A program made the translations under genes and the position numbers. From CALJTV01 sp034433775 (GTDB lineage: Bacteria > Chloroflexota > Dehalococcoidia > GIF9 > UBA5629): a stretch of 34,561 nt of DNA. The DNA lies in NCBI GenBank assembly GCA_034433775.1, contig DAOUAI010000039.1:1-34561 (forward strand). Reading direction: 5' to 3'. The notes below the pieces were generated by a model. The model ran no database searches, was not told the DNA's origin, and worked only from the letters and a program-made list of their open reading frames with translations. Positions 16,328 through 24,088 of the stretch are shown here, piece after piece. Every line of letters begins with the position of its first letter. Position 1 is the first letter of the stretch.

Positions 16328-18811
16328 TTGAGAAAATTCTTATTCATCGTTTTTGCTCTGGTGCTAGCGGCACCCTTCATCGCCCTGCCAGTGAATACGG
16401 CAGCGGAGACAGCCTCACCAGCACAAATTGCCCCTGCAGCTCCAGCAGCACTGACCGCAGATGAAAAGGCTATCATCGATGAAATCCTTCGGGAACTCGA
16501 TGCTGCCCGCAAGATGACCACCGATAAGGACATACAAAACCAGCTCGGCGTCATCAGGGACTGGACAAAAAAGGTGATGACATTAATCGAACAAGGCAAT
16601 GATAAAGGTGCTCTGGAGATCAAATATCTCATTGCCAGGCGGCTGGAGGAGTTGATAAACCAGTTGCCCACACTGACTCCAGGCGCTACGACCACCGCCA
16701 CAGCAGCTCCATCGGTCAACCCCTTATATGAAGAATTGGTGAGAATACGGGCTAAAATAGAAAAGCTTATCGCCATCGAAGAGCGAGAAGGACCGACCAT
16801 GGTAACCCCTCGTATACCGGAAATTACCCGTCCCCCGGAGATGGAAAAACTAATTGTCTATTCAGCTAAGTTCCTCTGTGGACCTGCCTTCGGCGGCGAG
16901 GGCGTTCAGCCCGGCTCCTACTCAACAGCCATCAATATACACAACCCGCACAATTACACCGTCTATTTATACAAAAAGGCAGTGATCGCCCAGCGAGAAG
17001 ACGAGCCACGAGGTAAAATTTCAGGTTTCCGAAAGGTCGTTCTGGCCCCAGACGAAGCCATCGAAGTGGATTGCATCGACATCTCCAGCTTCTTTGGACC
17101 TCAAGAGGTAAGTGCGTACCAAGCACCTTCCCAGCAGGCAACACCGGTCGGAGCGTCATCTACCACACCAAGCATAGCGACTTCGGTCACACCGATAAAC
17201 CGGGTTGTGCGCTTCATCAAAGGGTTTGTAGTCCTCTACACCACTGCTCCGCTTGATGTTGTCGGGGTCTATACTGCCAGCACGCCTAATGGCTTCAGTC
17301 TGGATATAGAACACATACCCCAGAGCACAGTTGGTGTGCTGCCCATACCTGTACCGGAGGAACCTACCGGGCAAGCTTGCCCCACTGGCTGCTACTGCAT
17401 GACCAAGGACGATGCAATCGCTAAATTCGGTCCCGATGCCACCATTTGCCAGAAAGAGCCCTGCGATAAGGATTCTAGCGGCAACCCTATGTACTGCTGG
17501 AAACCATCTGAAATAGCTAAGTGCCCTGAAGGATGCCTCTGTATGACCGTGGAGGCAGCAAAACAGCGTGGCTATACCGATAGGTGCACGGCAGATGTTT
17601 GCGGGCGAGACCAGTACCAGAACCCGATGTACTGCTTTAAGGTTCCCCCACCACAGGAGGCTTGCCCTACCGGCTGCGTGTGTTTGACAAAGGATGAAGC
17701 TTACAAAAGATATGGCGATAAGCTCACCCTCTGCCAGGATAAGCCCTGCGGTTACGAAGGTAATATCGAAAAATATTGCTGGAAGGCGCTCACCACAGAG
17801 TCATGCCCCACAGGATGCACCTGCATGGCTAAAGAAGAGGGATATAAATTGGGATACAAGGTATGCCAAGAGCAGCCTTGCGGTTATGACGAGAAACTGG
17901 GTATGGCAAAATTATGCTTCTACATAACACCGACAACACAAGCCTGTCCATCAGACTGCAAGTGTCTCACCAAAGAGGAGGCGGCACGTTCTGGACTCAC
18001 CACACTATGCCAGGAACAGCCCTGTGGGTACATAGAGGGTCCACAGACAGGTATGCGCACTCCTCAGTACTGCTGGAGAGCGGCAACGCAGTCCTGCCCT
18101 GCAGGATGTACCTGCATGACAGAGATCGAAGCGAAGAAACTGGGCTATAGCCTGTGTCAGGGACAGATGACCCTCTGCGGCTACGATGCACAGAAGAACC
18201 CCCTGTACTGCTTCGTCAAACCTCAAGAACCAGCCCAGCCCAAAGTGGGGAAAATCGTGATCGACCCGGTGAGTGACCGCAACCCAGTGGGCAGCAGACA
18301 TAACCTCACCATCATGGTCTACGATACAAACGGGCGCCCCATGGGAAATGTGCGGGTGAAGATAAGCCATACCGGTGCCAACCCATTCTCCCCTATTGAA
18401 CTTGTCACCGATGCCGCCGGTAAGACCGGCTACTATTACGACGGTAAAAACGTGGGCACAGACACTATAGTGGCTACCGCCGACGGCGTCTCAGCCCGTG
18501 CCACAAAGGAATGGTACCAAGAAGTCAAGCCGGCTAAAATCGACCTATCCCCCAGCACCGGACACAATGCACCGGGACAGAGACACACCGTTGTCGCCAC
18601 TGTCTGGGGGACAGACGGAAAACCCATGGCGGGTGTCAGGGTCAACTTCTCGGTGACAGGTACCAACAACCTCAGCGGCAGTGCTACCACCGATAGCAAC
18701 GGCAGGGCTTCTTTCAGCTATTCCAGCAAGCTGGAGGGTAGAGACACCATCACCGCCACTGTCGATAACCTGCGTGCCACCGCCACTAAGTGGTGGGAAG
18801 TCCTCAGGTAG
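16328..18811 (+). CDS. Secreted protein with six Cys-rich repeats and two Ig-like domains
   Basis: 827 residues from TTG 16328, six bases after GGGAGGT. A signal peptide (RKFLFIVFALVLAAPFIAL, cleavage near residue 24-29) leads to a helical region (about 40-150), then a domain from about 172 to 345 with AINIHNPHNYTVYLYKKAV that I recall in other Chloroflexi and archaeal proteins of unknown role. Residues 351-632 are six tandem repeats, each beginning CPxGCxCM. The end (about 640-827) is two bacterial Ig-like (Big/invasin-type) domains with NPVGSRHNLTIMVYD and APGQRHTVVATVWG. There is no LPXTG, transmembrane anchor or SLH domain, so it is probably released or bound to the envelope by its domains. 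Adhesin or structural role is inference; no catalytic motif is seen. Confidence 0.85.
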   Translation: MRKFLFIVFALVLAAPFIALPVNTAAETASPAQIAPAAPAALTADEKAIIDEILRELDAARKMTTDKDIQNQLGVIRDWTKKVMTLIEQGNDKGALEIKYLIARRLEELINQLPTLTPGATTTATAAPSVNPLYEELVRIRAKIEKLIAIEEREGPTMVTPRIPEITRPPEMEKLIVYSAKFLCGPAFGGEGVQPGSYSTAINIHNPHNYTVYLYKKAVIAQREDEPRGKISGFRKVVLAPDEAIEVDCIDISSFFGPQEVSAYQAPSQQATPVGASSTTPSIATSVTPINRVVRFIKGFVVLYTTAPLDVVGVYTASTPNGFSLDIEHIPQSTVGVLPIPVPEEPTGQACPTGCYCMTKDDAIAKFGPDATICQKEPCDKDSSGNPMYCWKPSEIAKCPEGCLCMTVEAAKQRGYTDRCTADVCGRDQYQNPMYCFKVPPPQEACPTGCVCLTKDEAYKRYGDKLTLCQDKPCGYEGNIEKYCWKALTTESCPTGCTCMAKEEGYKLGYKVCQEQPCGYDEKLGMAKLCFYITPTTQACPSDCKCLTKEEAARSGLTTLCQEQPCGYIEGPQTGMRTPQYCWRAATQSCPAGCTCMTEIEAKKLGYSLCQGQMTLCGYDAQKNPLYCFVKPQEPAQPKVGKIVIDPVSDRNPVGSRHNLTIMVYDTNGRPMGNVRVKISHTGANPFSPIELVTDAAGKTGYYYDGKNVGTDTIVATADGVSARATKEWYQEVKPAKIDLSPSTGHNAPGQRHTVVATVWGTDGKPMAGVRVNFSVTGTNNLSGSATTDSNGRASFSYSSKLEGRDTITATVDNLRATATKWWEVLR
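17378..18226 (+). repeat. Six tandem copies of a ~47-residue six-cysteine repeat
   Basis: Units begin at 17378, 17522, 17663, 17804, 17945 and 18095 (residues 351, 399, 446, 493, 540, 590). Spacing is 47-50 codons. Each unit reads roughly C-x3-C-x-C-[ML]-T/A-K/E, a helix-like stretch with a K/R-G-Y core, then C-x4-C-G-Y and a final Y/F/L-C-[WF]. All six cysteines are kept in every unit. Nucleotide sequences of the copies have diverged, so the array is old rather than a recent slippage product. I know of no named domain with this exact pattern. Confidence 0.9.
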
Positions 18812-18823
18812 TCGCTTTTAACA

Positions 18824-18851
18824 GGGCAGGGGGCTTTCAAGCCCCCTGCCC
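18824..18851. terminator. Strong bidirectional hairpin between convergent genes
   Basis: A perfect 11-base stem GGGCAGGGGGC (18824-18834) with loop TTTCAA pairs with GCCCCCTGCCC (18841-18851). It lies 12 bases after the secreted-protein stop and 6 bases before the end of gltX on the other strand. Only a weak T run follows on either side (tgttaaaa on the minus strand). Confidence 0.85.
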
Positions 18852-18856
18852 GATGT

Positions 18857-20305
18857 TTACCCGGCTAACGGCAATTTAACAAGAGCTGCTCTAAGGCGCT
18901 TTAAGCAGCGCTCCTTGCCCAGTACCTCCATCGTCTGGAAAAGAGGCGGTGCTGCTGTCCTTCCAGTGATAGCCACGCGAAGCAACCCGAAATATACCCC
19001 GGTCTTTAGTCCCAGCTCCTCAGCCAAGGGGCGAATAACGCTTTCCAGGGTAACCGCATCCCAGGCTACTAACCCCTCCAGACGAGCAATAGTGCTCTGA
19101 AGTGATTTCACAGCATCAGCAGGAGCAAGTTTCTCTAGAAGCAGTTCCACTTTGTAATCAAGCTCCTCAACGAAGAAGAACTCGGTGAGACTTGCCACCT
19201 CTCCAAGTGTCCTCGCTCTGTCCTGTATTAGCGGCATAATGTGGCGGACATAGTCCTGGTCCAAAGGCCTGCTCACGCTCGAAGGCAAGCCCTTCTCCAG
19301 AAAGGGCAACGTCCGCCAGGTAAACTCTTCCAGATTTAGACTTCTGATATAAACACCGTTCATCCAGTCCAGTTTTTCTTTATTGAACACAGCAGGATTT
19401 TTGCTTATCCGTTCCAGGGTGAAATTCTTCGCTATCTCCTCCTGACTCATCAACTCGGTCTTGTCGTCCAGTGACCAGCCAAGTAAGGCTAGAAAGTTGA
19501 ACATCGCCTCGGGGAGATAACCGGCCTCCATATACTCGGTGACAGCAGTGGCACCATGCCGCTTGCTCAGCTTCGACCTGTCGGGTCCCAGAATCATGGG
19601 CAAATGGGCAAATCTCGGCGGTTCCCATCCCAGAGCTTGATAAAGCAATACGTGGCGGGGAGTGCTGGAGAGCCACTCATCAGCCCTCAAAACATGAGAA
19701 ACTTCCATAAGGTGGTCGTCCACTATATTGGCAAGGTGATAGGTGGGATAACCGTCAGACTTGAGAAGCACAAAATCGTCCAGACTGCTATTCTGAAATA
19801 CTATCTCTCCCCGAAGCAAGTCCTGAAACACGGTCTGTCCCTCAAGAGGGGTCTTAAAGCGGACCACCGGCACAATACCCTGTGATTCCAGTTCAGCCCT
19901 CTGTGACCGGGTCAGATAGCGGCAGTGGCGGTCATACCCCGGCGGTTGTTTGCGTTTCATCTGCTCTTCCCTGACAGACTTCAATCGTTCGGGTGAGCAA
20001 TAGCAGTAATATGCGGCATCGAGTTTCACTAACCTCTCCGCCACTTCACGGTAAAGATGTAACCTTTGCGATTGGAAATAAGGTCCTTCATCCCAGTCCA
20101 GTCCCAACCACCGCAGACTGTCAATTATAGCTTCAGTCGCCCCTTCTACCATCCGCTCTCGATCAGTATCCTCAATCCGCAAAATGAAGGTGCCGCCATT
20201 ATGGCGAGCAAAAAGCCAGTTAAACAGCGCCGTTCTAATATTGCCTACATGAGGATAACCGGTGGGACTTGGTGCGAAACGTACCCGTATCTTCCCTTCA
20301 GACAT
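18857..20305 (-). CDS. gltX: Glutamyl-tRNA synthetase
   Basis: 482 residues from ATG 20305; AGGAG lies about ten bases upstream, while the frame extends to a TTG at 20338. Class I signatures are PSPTGYPHVGN (HIGH equivalent, 13-22) and SKLSKRHG (KMSKS equivalent). A CYC plus YxxxC arrangement around residues 100-130 suggests the zinc site seen in many GluRS. It charges tRNA-Glu; whether it is discriminating (tRNA-Glu only) or also charges tRNA-Gln cannot be told here. Its start overlaps the RDD gene by 8 bases. It is the last gene of the DksA-like-lspA-rluD-RDD-gltX series. Confidence 0.95.
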   Translation of the reverse strand: MSEGKIRVRFAPSPTGYPHVGNIRTALFNWLFARHNGGTFILRIEDTDRERMVEGATEAIIDSLRWLGLDWDEGPYFQSQRLHLYREVAERLVKLDAAYYCYCSPERLKSVREEQMKRKQPPGYDRHCRYLTRSQRAELESQGIVPVVRFKTPLEGQTVFQDLLRGEIVFQNSSLDDFVLLKSDGYPTYHLANIVDDHLMEVSHVLRADEWLSSTPRHVLLYQALGWEPPRFAHLPMILGPDRSKLSKRHGATAVTEYMEAGYLPEAMFNFLALLGWSLDDKTELMSQEEIAKNFTLERISKNPAVFNKEKLDWMNGVYIRSLNLEEFTWRTLPFLEKGLPSSVSRPLDQDYVRHIMPLIQDRARTLGEVASLTEFFFVEELDYKVELLLEKLAPADAVKSLQSTIARLEGLVAWDAVTLESVIRPLAEELGLKTGVYFGLLRVAITGRTAAPPLFQTMEVLGKERCLKRLRAALVKLPLAG

Positions 20306-20756
20306 AACCAGCTTGACTCCTGAAATAAGACCTGTCAAACAAAGGTTGCCTCACCGGCAACTTGACCACATAGGTATCAGCAATCTTGTCATGAACTCCC
20401 TGCTTTTTAGCATCGAAAGCGACCATAACAAAGCCGGCCAGCAAAGTTAGCGCCGTGACCACATATCCACAGCCACGGCGCAAAGCGCACTGCCAGCTTA
20501 CAGGCATACCGTCTGTCTGAATCACCTTAATCCCGAGTGCCATCTTGCCCGGCGTCTGTCCCCACCACCACCAGAAAGCTGTCCAGTAAGCGAATAAAAA
20601 CACAAGTCCAGATGGCAACCAGACAACAGGCGTTCTGAAGAAATAGTACAATGAGCCAACGACAACCCCCAGAAGCAAAAGGTCTATCAACCCTGCACTC
20701 AATCTAACCCAGAAGCCAGCATATTCCAGAGAAACTTCCTTCAATTCTTGCCGCAA
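20298..20756 (-). CDS. RDD family membrane protein
   Basis: 152 residues with three to four membrane helices. RDD hallmarks are YAGFWVRLSAGLIDLLLL (Arg and Asp in helix one), TPGKMALGIKVI, and the final KKQGVHDKIADTYVV. RDD proteins are small membrane proteins of mostly unknown function; some are proposed ion or antiporter proteins. It starts at TTG with GAGGGTGA just upstream. It overlaps gltX by 8 bases, suggesting coupled translation. Confidence 0.87.
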   Translation of the reverse strand: MRQELKEVSLEYAGFWVRLSAGLIDLLLLGVVVGSLYYFFRTPVVWLPSGLVFLFAYWTAFWWWWGQTPGKMALGIKVIQTDGMPVSWQCALRRGCGYVVTALTLLAGFVMVAFDAKKQGVHDKIADTYVVKLPVRQPLFDRSYFRSQAGYV

Positions 20757-20891
20757 TCTTCACCCTCGAAAGCCCTAACGCCAGAAACAAATTCAGATTG
20801 ACCTGTCACCAAAACTCAGAAAGCGCCTATGCGGCTCAACTCAATGGAGGAGATGGACTAAGAAGGCAGGATAGCAGCACTTGGCTACAGC

Positions 20892-21170
20892 CTATTTCTT
20901 GGTCAGGATGCGGTACATCCCTTCCAGCTCGCTCAGGCGCTTCCGCAGTCGCTCCGCCAGTTGCTCCGCCTGTTTCAGGGCATTCCTGGTATCCTCCATA
21001 TCAGACTGGATCTTAAAAAGCAACTCATTTCTGCGGATACCTAGGTCGGCTTCAAAAGACTCGAGGTCGCCATATTCGCTTTTCCCGAGGAGTTGCGAAT
21101 ATAACTCGCTCTCACGCTGCATCTGCCCCTTCTTAATCTGCTCAAAGGGCTTGTTTGCGTCTTTCATCAT
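20892..21170 (-). CDS. Small coiled-coil protein of unknown function
   Basis: 92 residues, hydrophilic, rich in Glu, Lys, Gln and Leu, with a long predicted coiled coil from about residue 55 to 90 (heptads of Leu/Ala in QSDMEDTRNALKQAEQLAERL). No cysteine, signal or membrane helix. I do not recognise a family. The start is ATG 21170 or the adjacent ATG 21167, with GAGG about nine bases upstream. It lies 26 bases after the rluD-like gene and 135 bases before the RDD gene, which probably share a transcript. Confidence 0.7.
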   Translation of the reverse strand: MMKDANKPFEQIKKGQMQRESELYSQLLGKSEYGDLESFEADLGIRRNELLFKIQSDMEDTRNALKQAEQLAERLRKRLSELEGMYRILTKK

Positions 21171-21196
21171 GCTCTAAAGCCTCTTTCAAGTACAAT

Positions 21197-22162
21197 TTAA
21201 CACATTGCCTGATTATTGGCAACCAGTACTGGACGATTCCCCAAGATACATCGCCCTCTCAATTCATCAACAGCCTTCTTTAAGTCAGCCGGTAACTCAC
21301 TGATAAACTCCCGATATTCACCATTCTGCGGCAGGCGGAAGCCAAGGCGGTAGGCATGGACAAATTGACGCTTCACAAAGTCAGACCTGATACCGTACAC
21401 AGCATCACCCACCACAGGATAACCTATAGCAGCTAGATGGACCCGTATTTGATGGGTGCGGCCTGTCTCGGTACTGATATCCAGCAAACTGTGGTCACCA
21501 ATGTACTCTCTGACCCTGTACATTGTCCTCGCCGGTCTGCCAGCCTTGACCACGGCCATGCGTTTGCGGTCAGCCGGATCGCGTCCAATCGGAGCTTCGA
21601 TAATGCCCCACGACGGAGAAAGCCTACCTTTGACCAGCACAAGATAACCTTTAGACACCGCACCTCGTTTGAACTGTTCCACCAGGTACTGCTGGGTACG
21701 ACTGTTCTTGGCAATAACCATTACGCCGGAGGTGTCTTTATCCAGACGATGGACGATACCCGGGCGCATATTATCACCAAAACCAGCAAGGTCAGGGCAC
21801 CGTGTCAGAAGAGCATTGACCAGTGTATGGGCTGTGTGCCCTGGCGAAGGATGGACCACCAGCCCGGCTGGCTTGTCTACCACCATCAGGTCACTATCCT
21901 CATAGAGCACAGCCACAGGGATCTCTTCCGCGAGCAATGTGGACTCCTCCAAAGGCGGCAGATGAATACAGACCTCGTCTCCAGGTTCCACTTTCTGACT
22001 CGCTTTAGCTTCCTTCCCATTCACCAGAACATCCCCTTGCCTGATCAGCTTCTGGATGCTAGAACGGGACAGTTCGGGAAATTCACCAGCAAGATATTTG
22101 TCGAGCCTGCTTACTGCCCATCTAGCTGTAAACCTAACTTGTGACTTTTGGAACTCCGCCAT
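21197..22162 (-). CDS. rluD: RluA/RluD-family pseudouridine synthase
   Basis: 321 residues from ATG 22162. An N-terminal S4 RNA-binding domain (VSRLDKYLAGEFPELSRSS to about residue 70) is followed by the synthase domain with the catalytic aspartate in VHRLDKDTSGVMV. Further signatures are VDKPAGLVVHPSPGH and TGRTHQIRVHLA. RluD modifies helix 69 of 23S rRNA; substrate choice within this family cannot be fixed from sequence, so the symbol is a best guess. The frame continues to 22210, but that would deepen the overlap with lspA from 29 to 77 bases. lspA-rluD adjacency is common in bacteria. Confidence 0.9.
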   Translation of the reverse strand: MAEFQKSQVRFTARWAVSRLDKYLAGEFPELSRSSIQKLIRQGDVLVNGKEAKASQKVEPGDEVCIHLPPLEESTLLAEEIPVAVLYEDSDLMVVDKPAGLVVHPSPGHTAHTLVNALLTRCPDLAGFGDNMRPGIVHRLDKDTSGVMVIAKNSRTQQYLVEQFKRGAVSKGYLVLVKGRLSPSWGIIEAPIGRDPADRKRMAVVKAGRPARTMYRVREYIGDHSLLDISTETGRTHQIRVHLAAIGYPVVGDAVYGIRSDFVKRQFVHAYRLGFRLPQNGEYREFISELPADLKKAVDELRGRCILGNRPVLVANNQAMC

Positions 22163-22679
22163 CGCTTTTCCGCAGACCTTGAAATATAAACACCAGTAAA
22201 GCGATAACACCCAACGTTATCGCCGAATCAGCCACATTGAAAGCCGGCCAGTGGAAGTCCCGCCACAATCTGACATCTATGAAATCAGTTACACAGCCAA
22301 AACGAAACCTGTCTATCAAATTGCCGATAGCGCCACCGAAAACCAGCGCCAGAGCCAGGCTACCCAGCTTGCTGGACTGATGGAAATAGCGAGAAAATAG
22401 CAAAACTGCCGCCAGACCTGCTACCGCTGCTAGCGTCACCAAAATGGACTGACGCGCAAATATGCCAAATGCCGAACCGGGGTTGCAGACATGACAAAGG
22501 CTTATACAGCCAAACACCGGGACAACATCCAGCGGCACTAAGTGGTCTCTCACCCATTGCTTGGTAACCTGGTCGAATGTCACAATCCCCACCACAGCGA
22601 TTACAAACCACAGCACCTGTCGCCAGTTACCTAGGGGGCTTACCTTTGATGTTTTTTGCCTGACGTGCTTTGCATTCAA
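22134..22679 (-). CDS. lspA: Lipoprotein signal peptidase II
   Basis: 181 residues with four membrane helices. The two catalytic aspartates are at about 123 (GNLIDRFRFG) and 151 (FNVADSAITLG). A DQVTKQW motif follows the first helix, and NPGSAFG stands for the usual NxGAAFG. It cleaves prolipoprotein signal peptides before the lipid-modified cysteine. The TTG start at 22679 overlaps the DksA-like gene by 53 bases, so an in-frame GTG about 20 codons later is a possible alternative start, with lower overlap. It is coupled to the pseudouridine synthase downstream by a 29-base overlap. Confidence 0.92.
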   Translation of the reverse strand: MNAKHVRQKTSKVSPLGNWRQVLWFVIAVVGIVTFDQVTKQWVRDHLVPLDVVPVFGCISLCHVCNPGSAFGIFARQSILVTLAAVAGLAAVLLFSRYFHQSSKLGSLALALVFGGAIGNLIDRFRFGCVTDFIDVRLWRDFHWPAFNVADSAITLGVIALLVFIFQGLRKSDGGVPKVTS

Positions 22680-23001
22680 GACACAGACTTGCCTGCGGTA
22701 AAGCCTCGAGCCTCGCTGGCTCTATTGGCCGACCACACATGTCGCATAAACCATAAGTACCAGCCTCATACTTCTTTAAAGCATGCTCCACTTCAACCAG
22801 CGCAGTGGTCAAGCGCTTCTCCAGGGTCAGCCTCTTCTCAAGTTCAAATACCTCAGTAGCACTTTCCTCCCTCTTCCCAAAAGGACTCCCTTCCCGCTGT
22901 GAGTCAGCAGACTTCTCTTCAGCCTTTAATTGCTGAAGCTCGCTCATCAAGCGGGCTTGTTCTTGTTTCAAACGCTCATAAAGTTCAGTATAGTCAGCCA
23001 C
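22627..23001 (-). CDS. TraR/DksA-type zinc-finger protein
   Basis: 124 residues from GTG 23001 (VADYTELYERL). The frame extends to a TTG at 23049, but that codon lies within the predicted promoter; ATG 23019 is the other option. A long coiled coil (about 5-80) leads to a zinc finger CDMCGR...CLECKA (C-x2-C-x17-C-x2-C). DksA proteins reach into the RNA polymerase secondary channel and act with ppGpp. Many short Chloroflexota and Firmicutes members (YteA-like) are less studied and lack proof of this role. First gene of the lspA-rluD-gltX series; relA/spoT begins about 3.2 kb away. Confidence 0.85.
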   Translation of the reverse strand: MADYTELYERLKQEQARLMSELQQLKAEEKSADSQREGSPFGKREESATEVFELEKRLTLEKRLTTALVEVEHALKKYEAGTYGLCDMCGRPIEPARLEALPQASLCLECKARQAKNIKGKPPR

Positions 23002-23038
23002 TTTACACCCGAAACACATCAATAGATTTATAAAGTCT

Positions 23039-23067
23039 ATTCTAACCAACCCTAGCTAGTAACGCAA
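23039..23067 (-). promoter_or_regulatory. Promoter upstream of the DksA-like gene
   Basis: On the minus strand TTGCGT (23062-23067) and TAGAAT (23039-23044) are separated by 17 bases. Both are close to consensus. Transcription would start near 23032, so translation from TTG 23049 is unlikely. Confidence 0.55.
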
Positions 23068-23086
23068 GTTCAACCAGCCTGGGTCC

Positions 23087-23854
23087 TCAGTCAAACATAA
23101 GCCGCAGCTGGCGGATAGTATTGACCGCCTGACCACGCCAGTGGTTATTAGCAAAGATAAATGTCATCCTGGCCTGACTTTCTATCTTGCTTATCTTCGG
23201 CACCCATTCCCTTAGTTCTTCAGCAGAATAAGTATAGTCGTATCTTTCGTAGGCATGTTCGTGCTGCCACCACTTAGCAGCATTACGCCCGTGAAAACGC
23301 ACATAGCCTACTTCACTGGTAACTTCAGCAACCGGTGGCAGAAGTCCGGGCAGTCGAGGCTCATCAACGCAACAAAAGCCAAGATCGTGACTACGCAACC
23401 ACCCGAAGACCTCTCTTCTTAGCCAATGAATATTGCGAAACTCGACGACCAAAGGCAAGTCCCCTAAGTATTCCCGAAAGACCACCAGATAGTCGCGGTT
23501 GACACGGTTACAGGCAAAGCTGTAAGGGAACTGGGCCAGCACACAACCAAGTTTTTTAGCTTCAATAAAAGGACGCAGCACACTAATAAAGGCGGAAAAA
23601 TCGTCCTTATCAGGCTGCCTTTCATGCGTCAACTTCTGAGGCGCCTTGACCGAAAACAGAAAACCTTCCCCGGTCTTATTAATCATAGCCTCAATAACAG
23701 AAAGACGGGGCAAAGCATAGAAAGTCGAATTCAATTCCAGAGCATTAAACTCACGGGCATAGTAGACTAGCCAGTCCTGTCGCCTCATACCGGGAGGATA
23801 AAAGCTACCTACCCAGTCATTGTAGCTGAAGCCAGAGGTGCCAAAATAGAGCAT
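23087..23854 (-). CDS. DUF72 (YecE-like) family protein
   Basis: 255 residues, a TIM-barrel-like protein. Signatures are FGTSGFSYNDWVGSFYPP at the N-terminus, FNALELNSTFYALP, FLFSVKAPQKLTHE, LPLVVEFRN and a late GYVRFHGRNA. The family is widespread, and its biochemical role is unknown to me; distant similarity to endonuclease IV and xylose isomerase folds has been noted. It is last in the relA-DUF3096-DUF72 group, 54 bases after the small gene. Confidence 0.88.
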   Translation of the reverse strand: MLYFGTSGFSYNDWVGSFYPPGMRRQDWLVYYAREFNALELNSTFYALPRLSVIEAMINKTGEGFLFSVKAPQKLTHERQPDKDDFSAFISVLRPFIEAKKLGCVLAQFPYSFACNRVNRDYLVVFREYLGDLPLVVEFRNIHWLRREVFGWLRSHDLGFCCVDEPRLPGLLPPVAEVTSEVGYVRFHGRNAAKWWQHEHAYERYDYTYSAEELREWVPKISKIESQARMTFIFANNHWRGQAVNTIRQLRLMFD

Positions 23855-23908
23855 CCTACCACCGCACCCCGGTCATCAAGCAGACCGCAATACCGCCCTC
23901 TGTCCTCA

Positions 23909-24061
23909 CTAAAGAGCTTGAATAATCGCCCACACTCCAATCACAATAAGATAAATTCCTATAAGATAATTAAGTATCTTGGGGAAAATCATCACTATAA
24001 TACCAAAAATAAGCGTCAAAATACCCATCAACAGACCGCTTACATGTAATACATTTGGCAT
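23909..24061 (-). CDS. 50-aa DUF3096-like membrane protein
   Basis: A short gene with an excellent AAGGAGG eight bases before ATG 24061. The 50-residue product is two hydrophobic helices joined by MIFPKILNYLIGIYL. This Pro-Lys/Arg-x-Leu-Asn-Tyr turn is the hallmark of DUF3096, a family of tiny membrane proteins of unknown role. It starts 27 bases after the relA/spoT stop on the same strand. Cytoplasmic-membrane location is predicted; function is unknown. Confidence 0.85.
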   Translation of the reverse strand: MPNVLHVSGLLMGILTLIFGIIVMIFPKILNYLIGIYLIVIGVWAIIQAL

Positions 24062-24088
24062 CCTGCATTCCTCCTTCTTGCCTTGTCT

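Noticed and set aside
21437..22144. 235-residue open frame on the plus strand
   Set aside because: It is the antisense shadow of the pseudouridine synthase gene and has no ribosome-binding site or recognisable domain.
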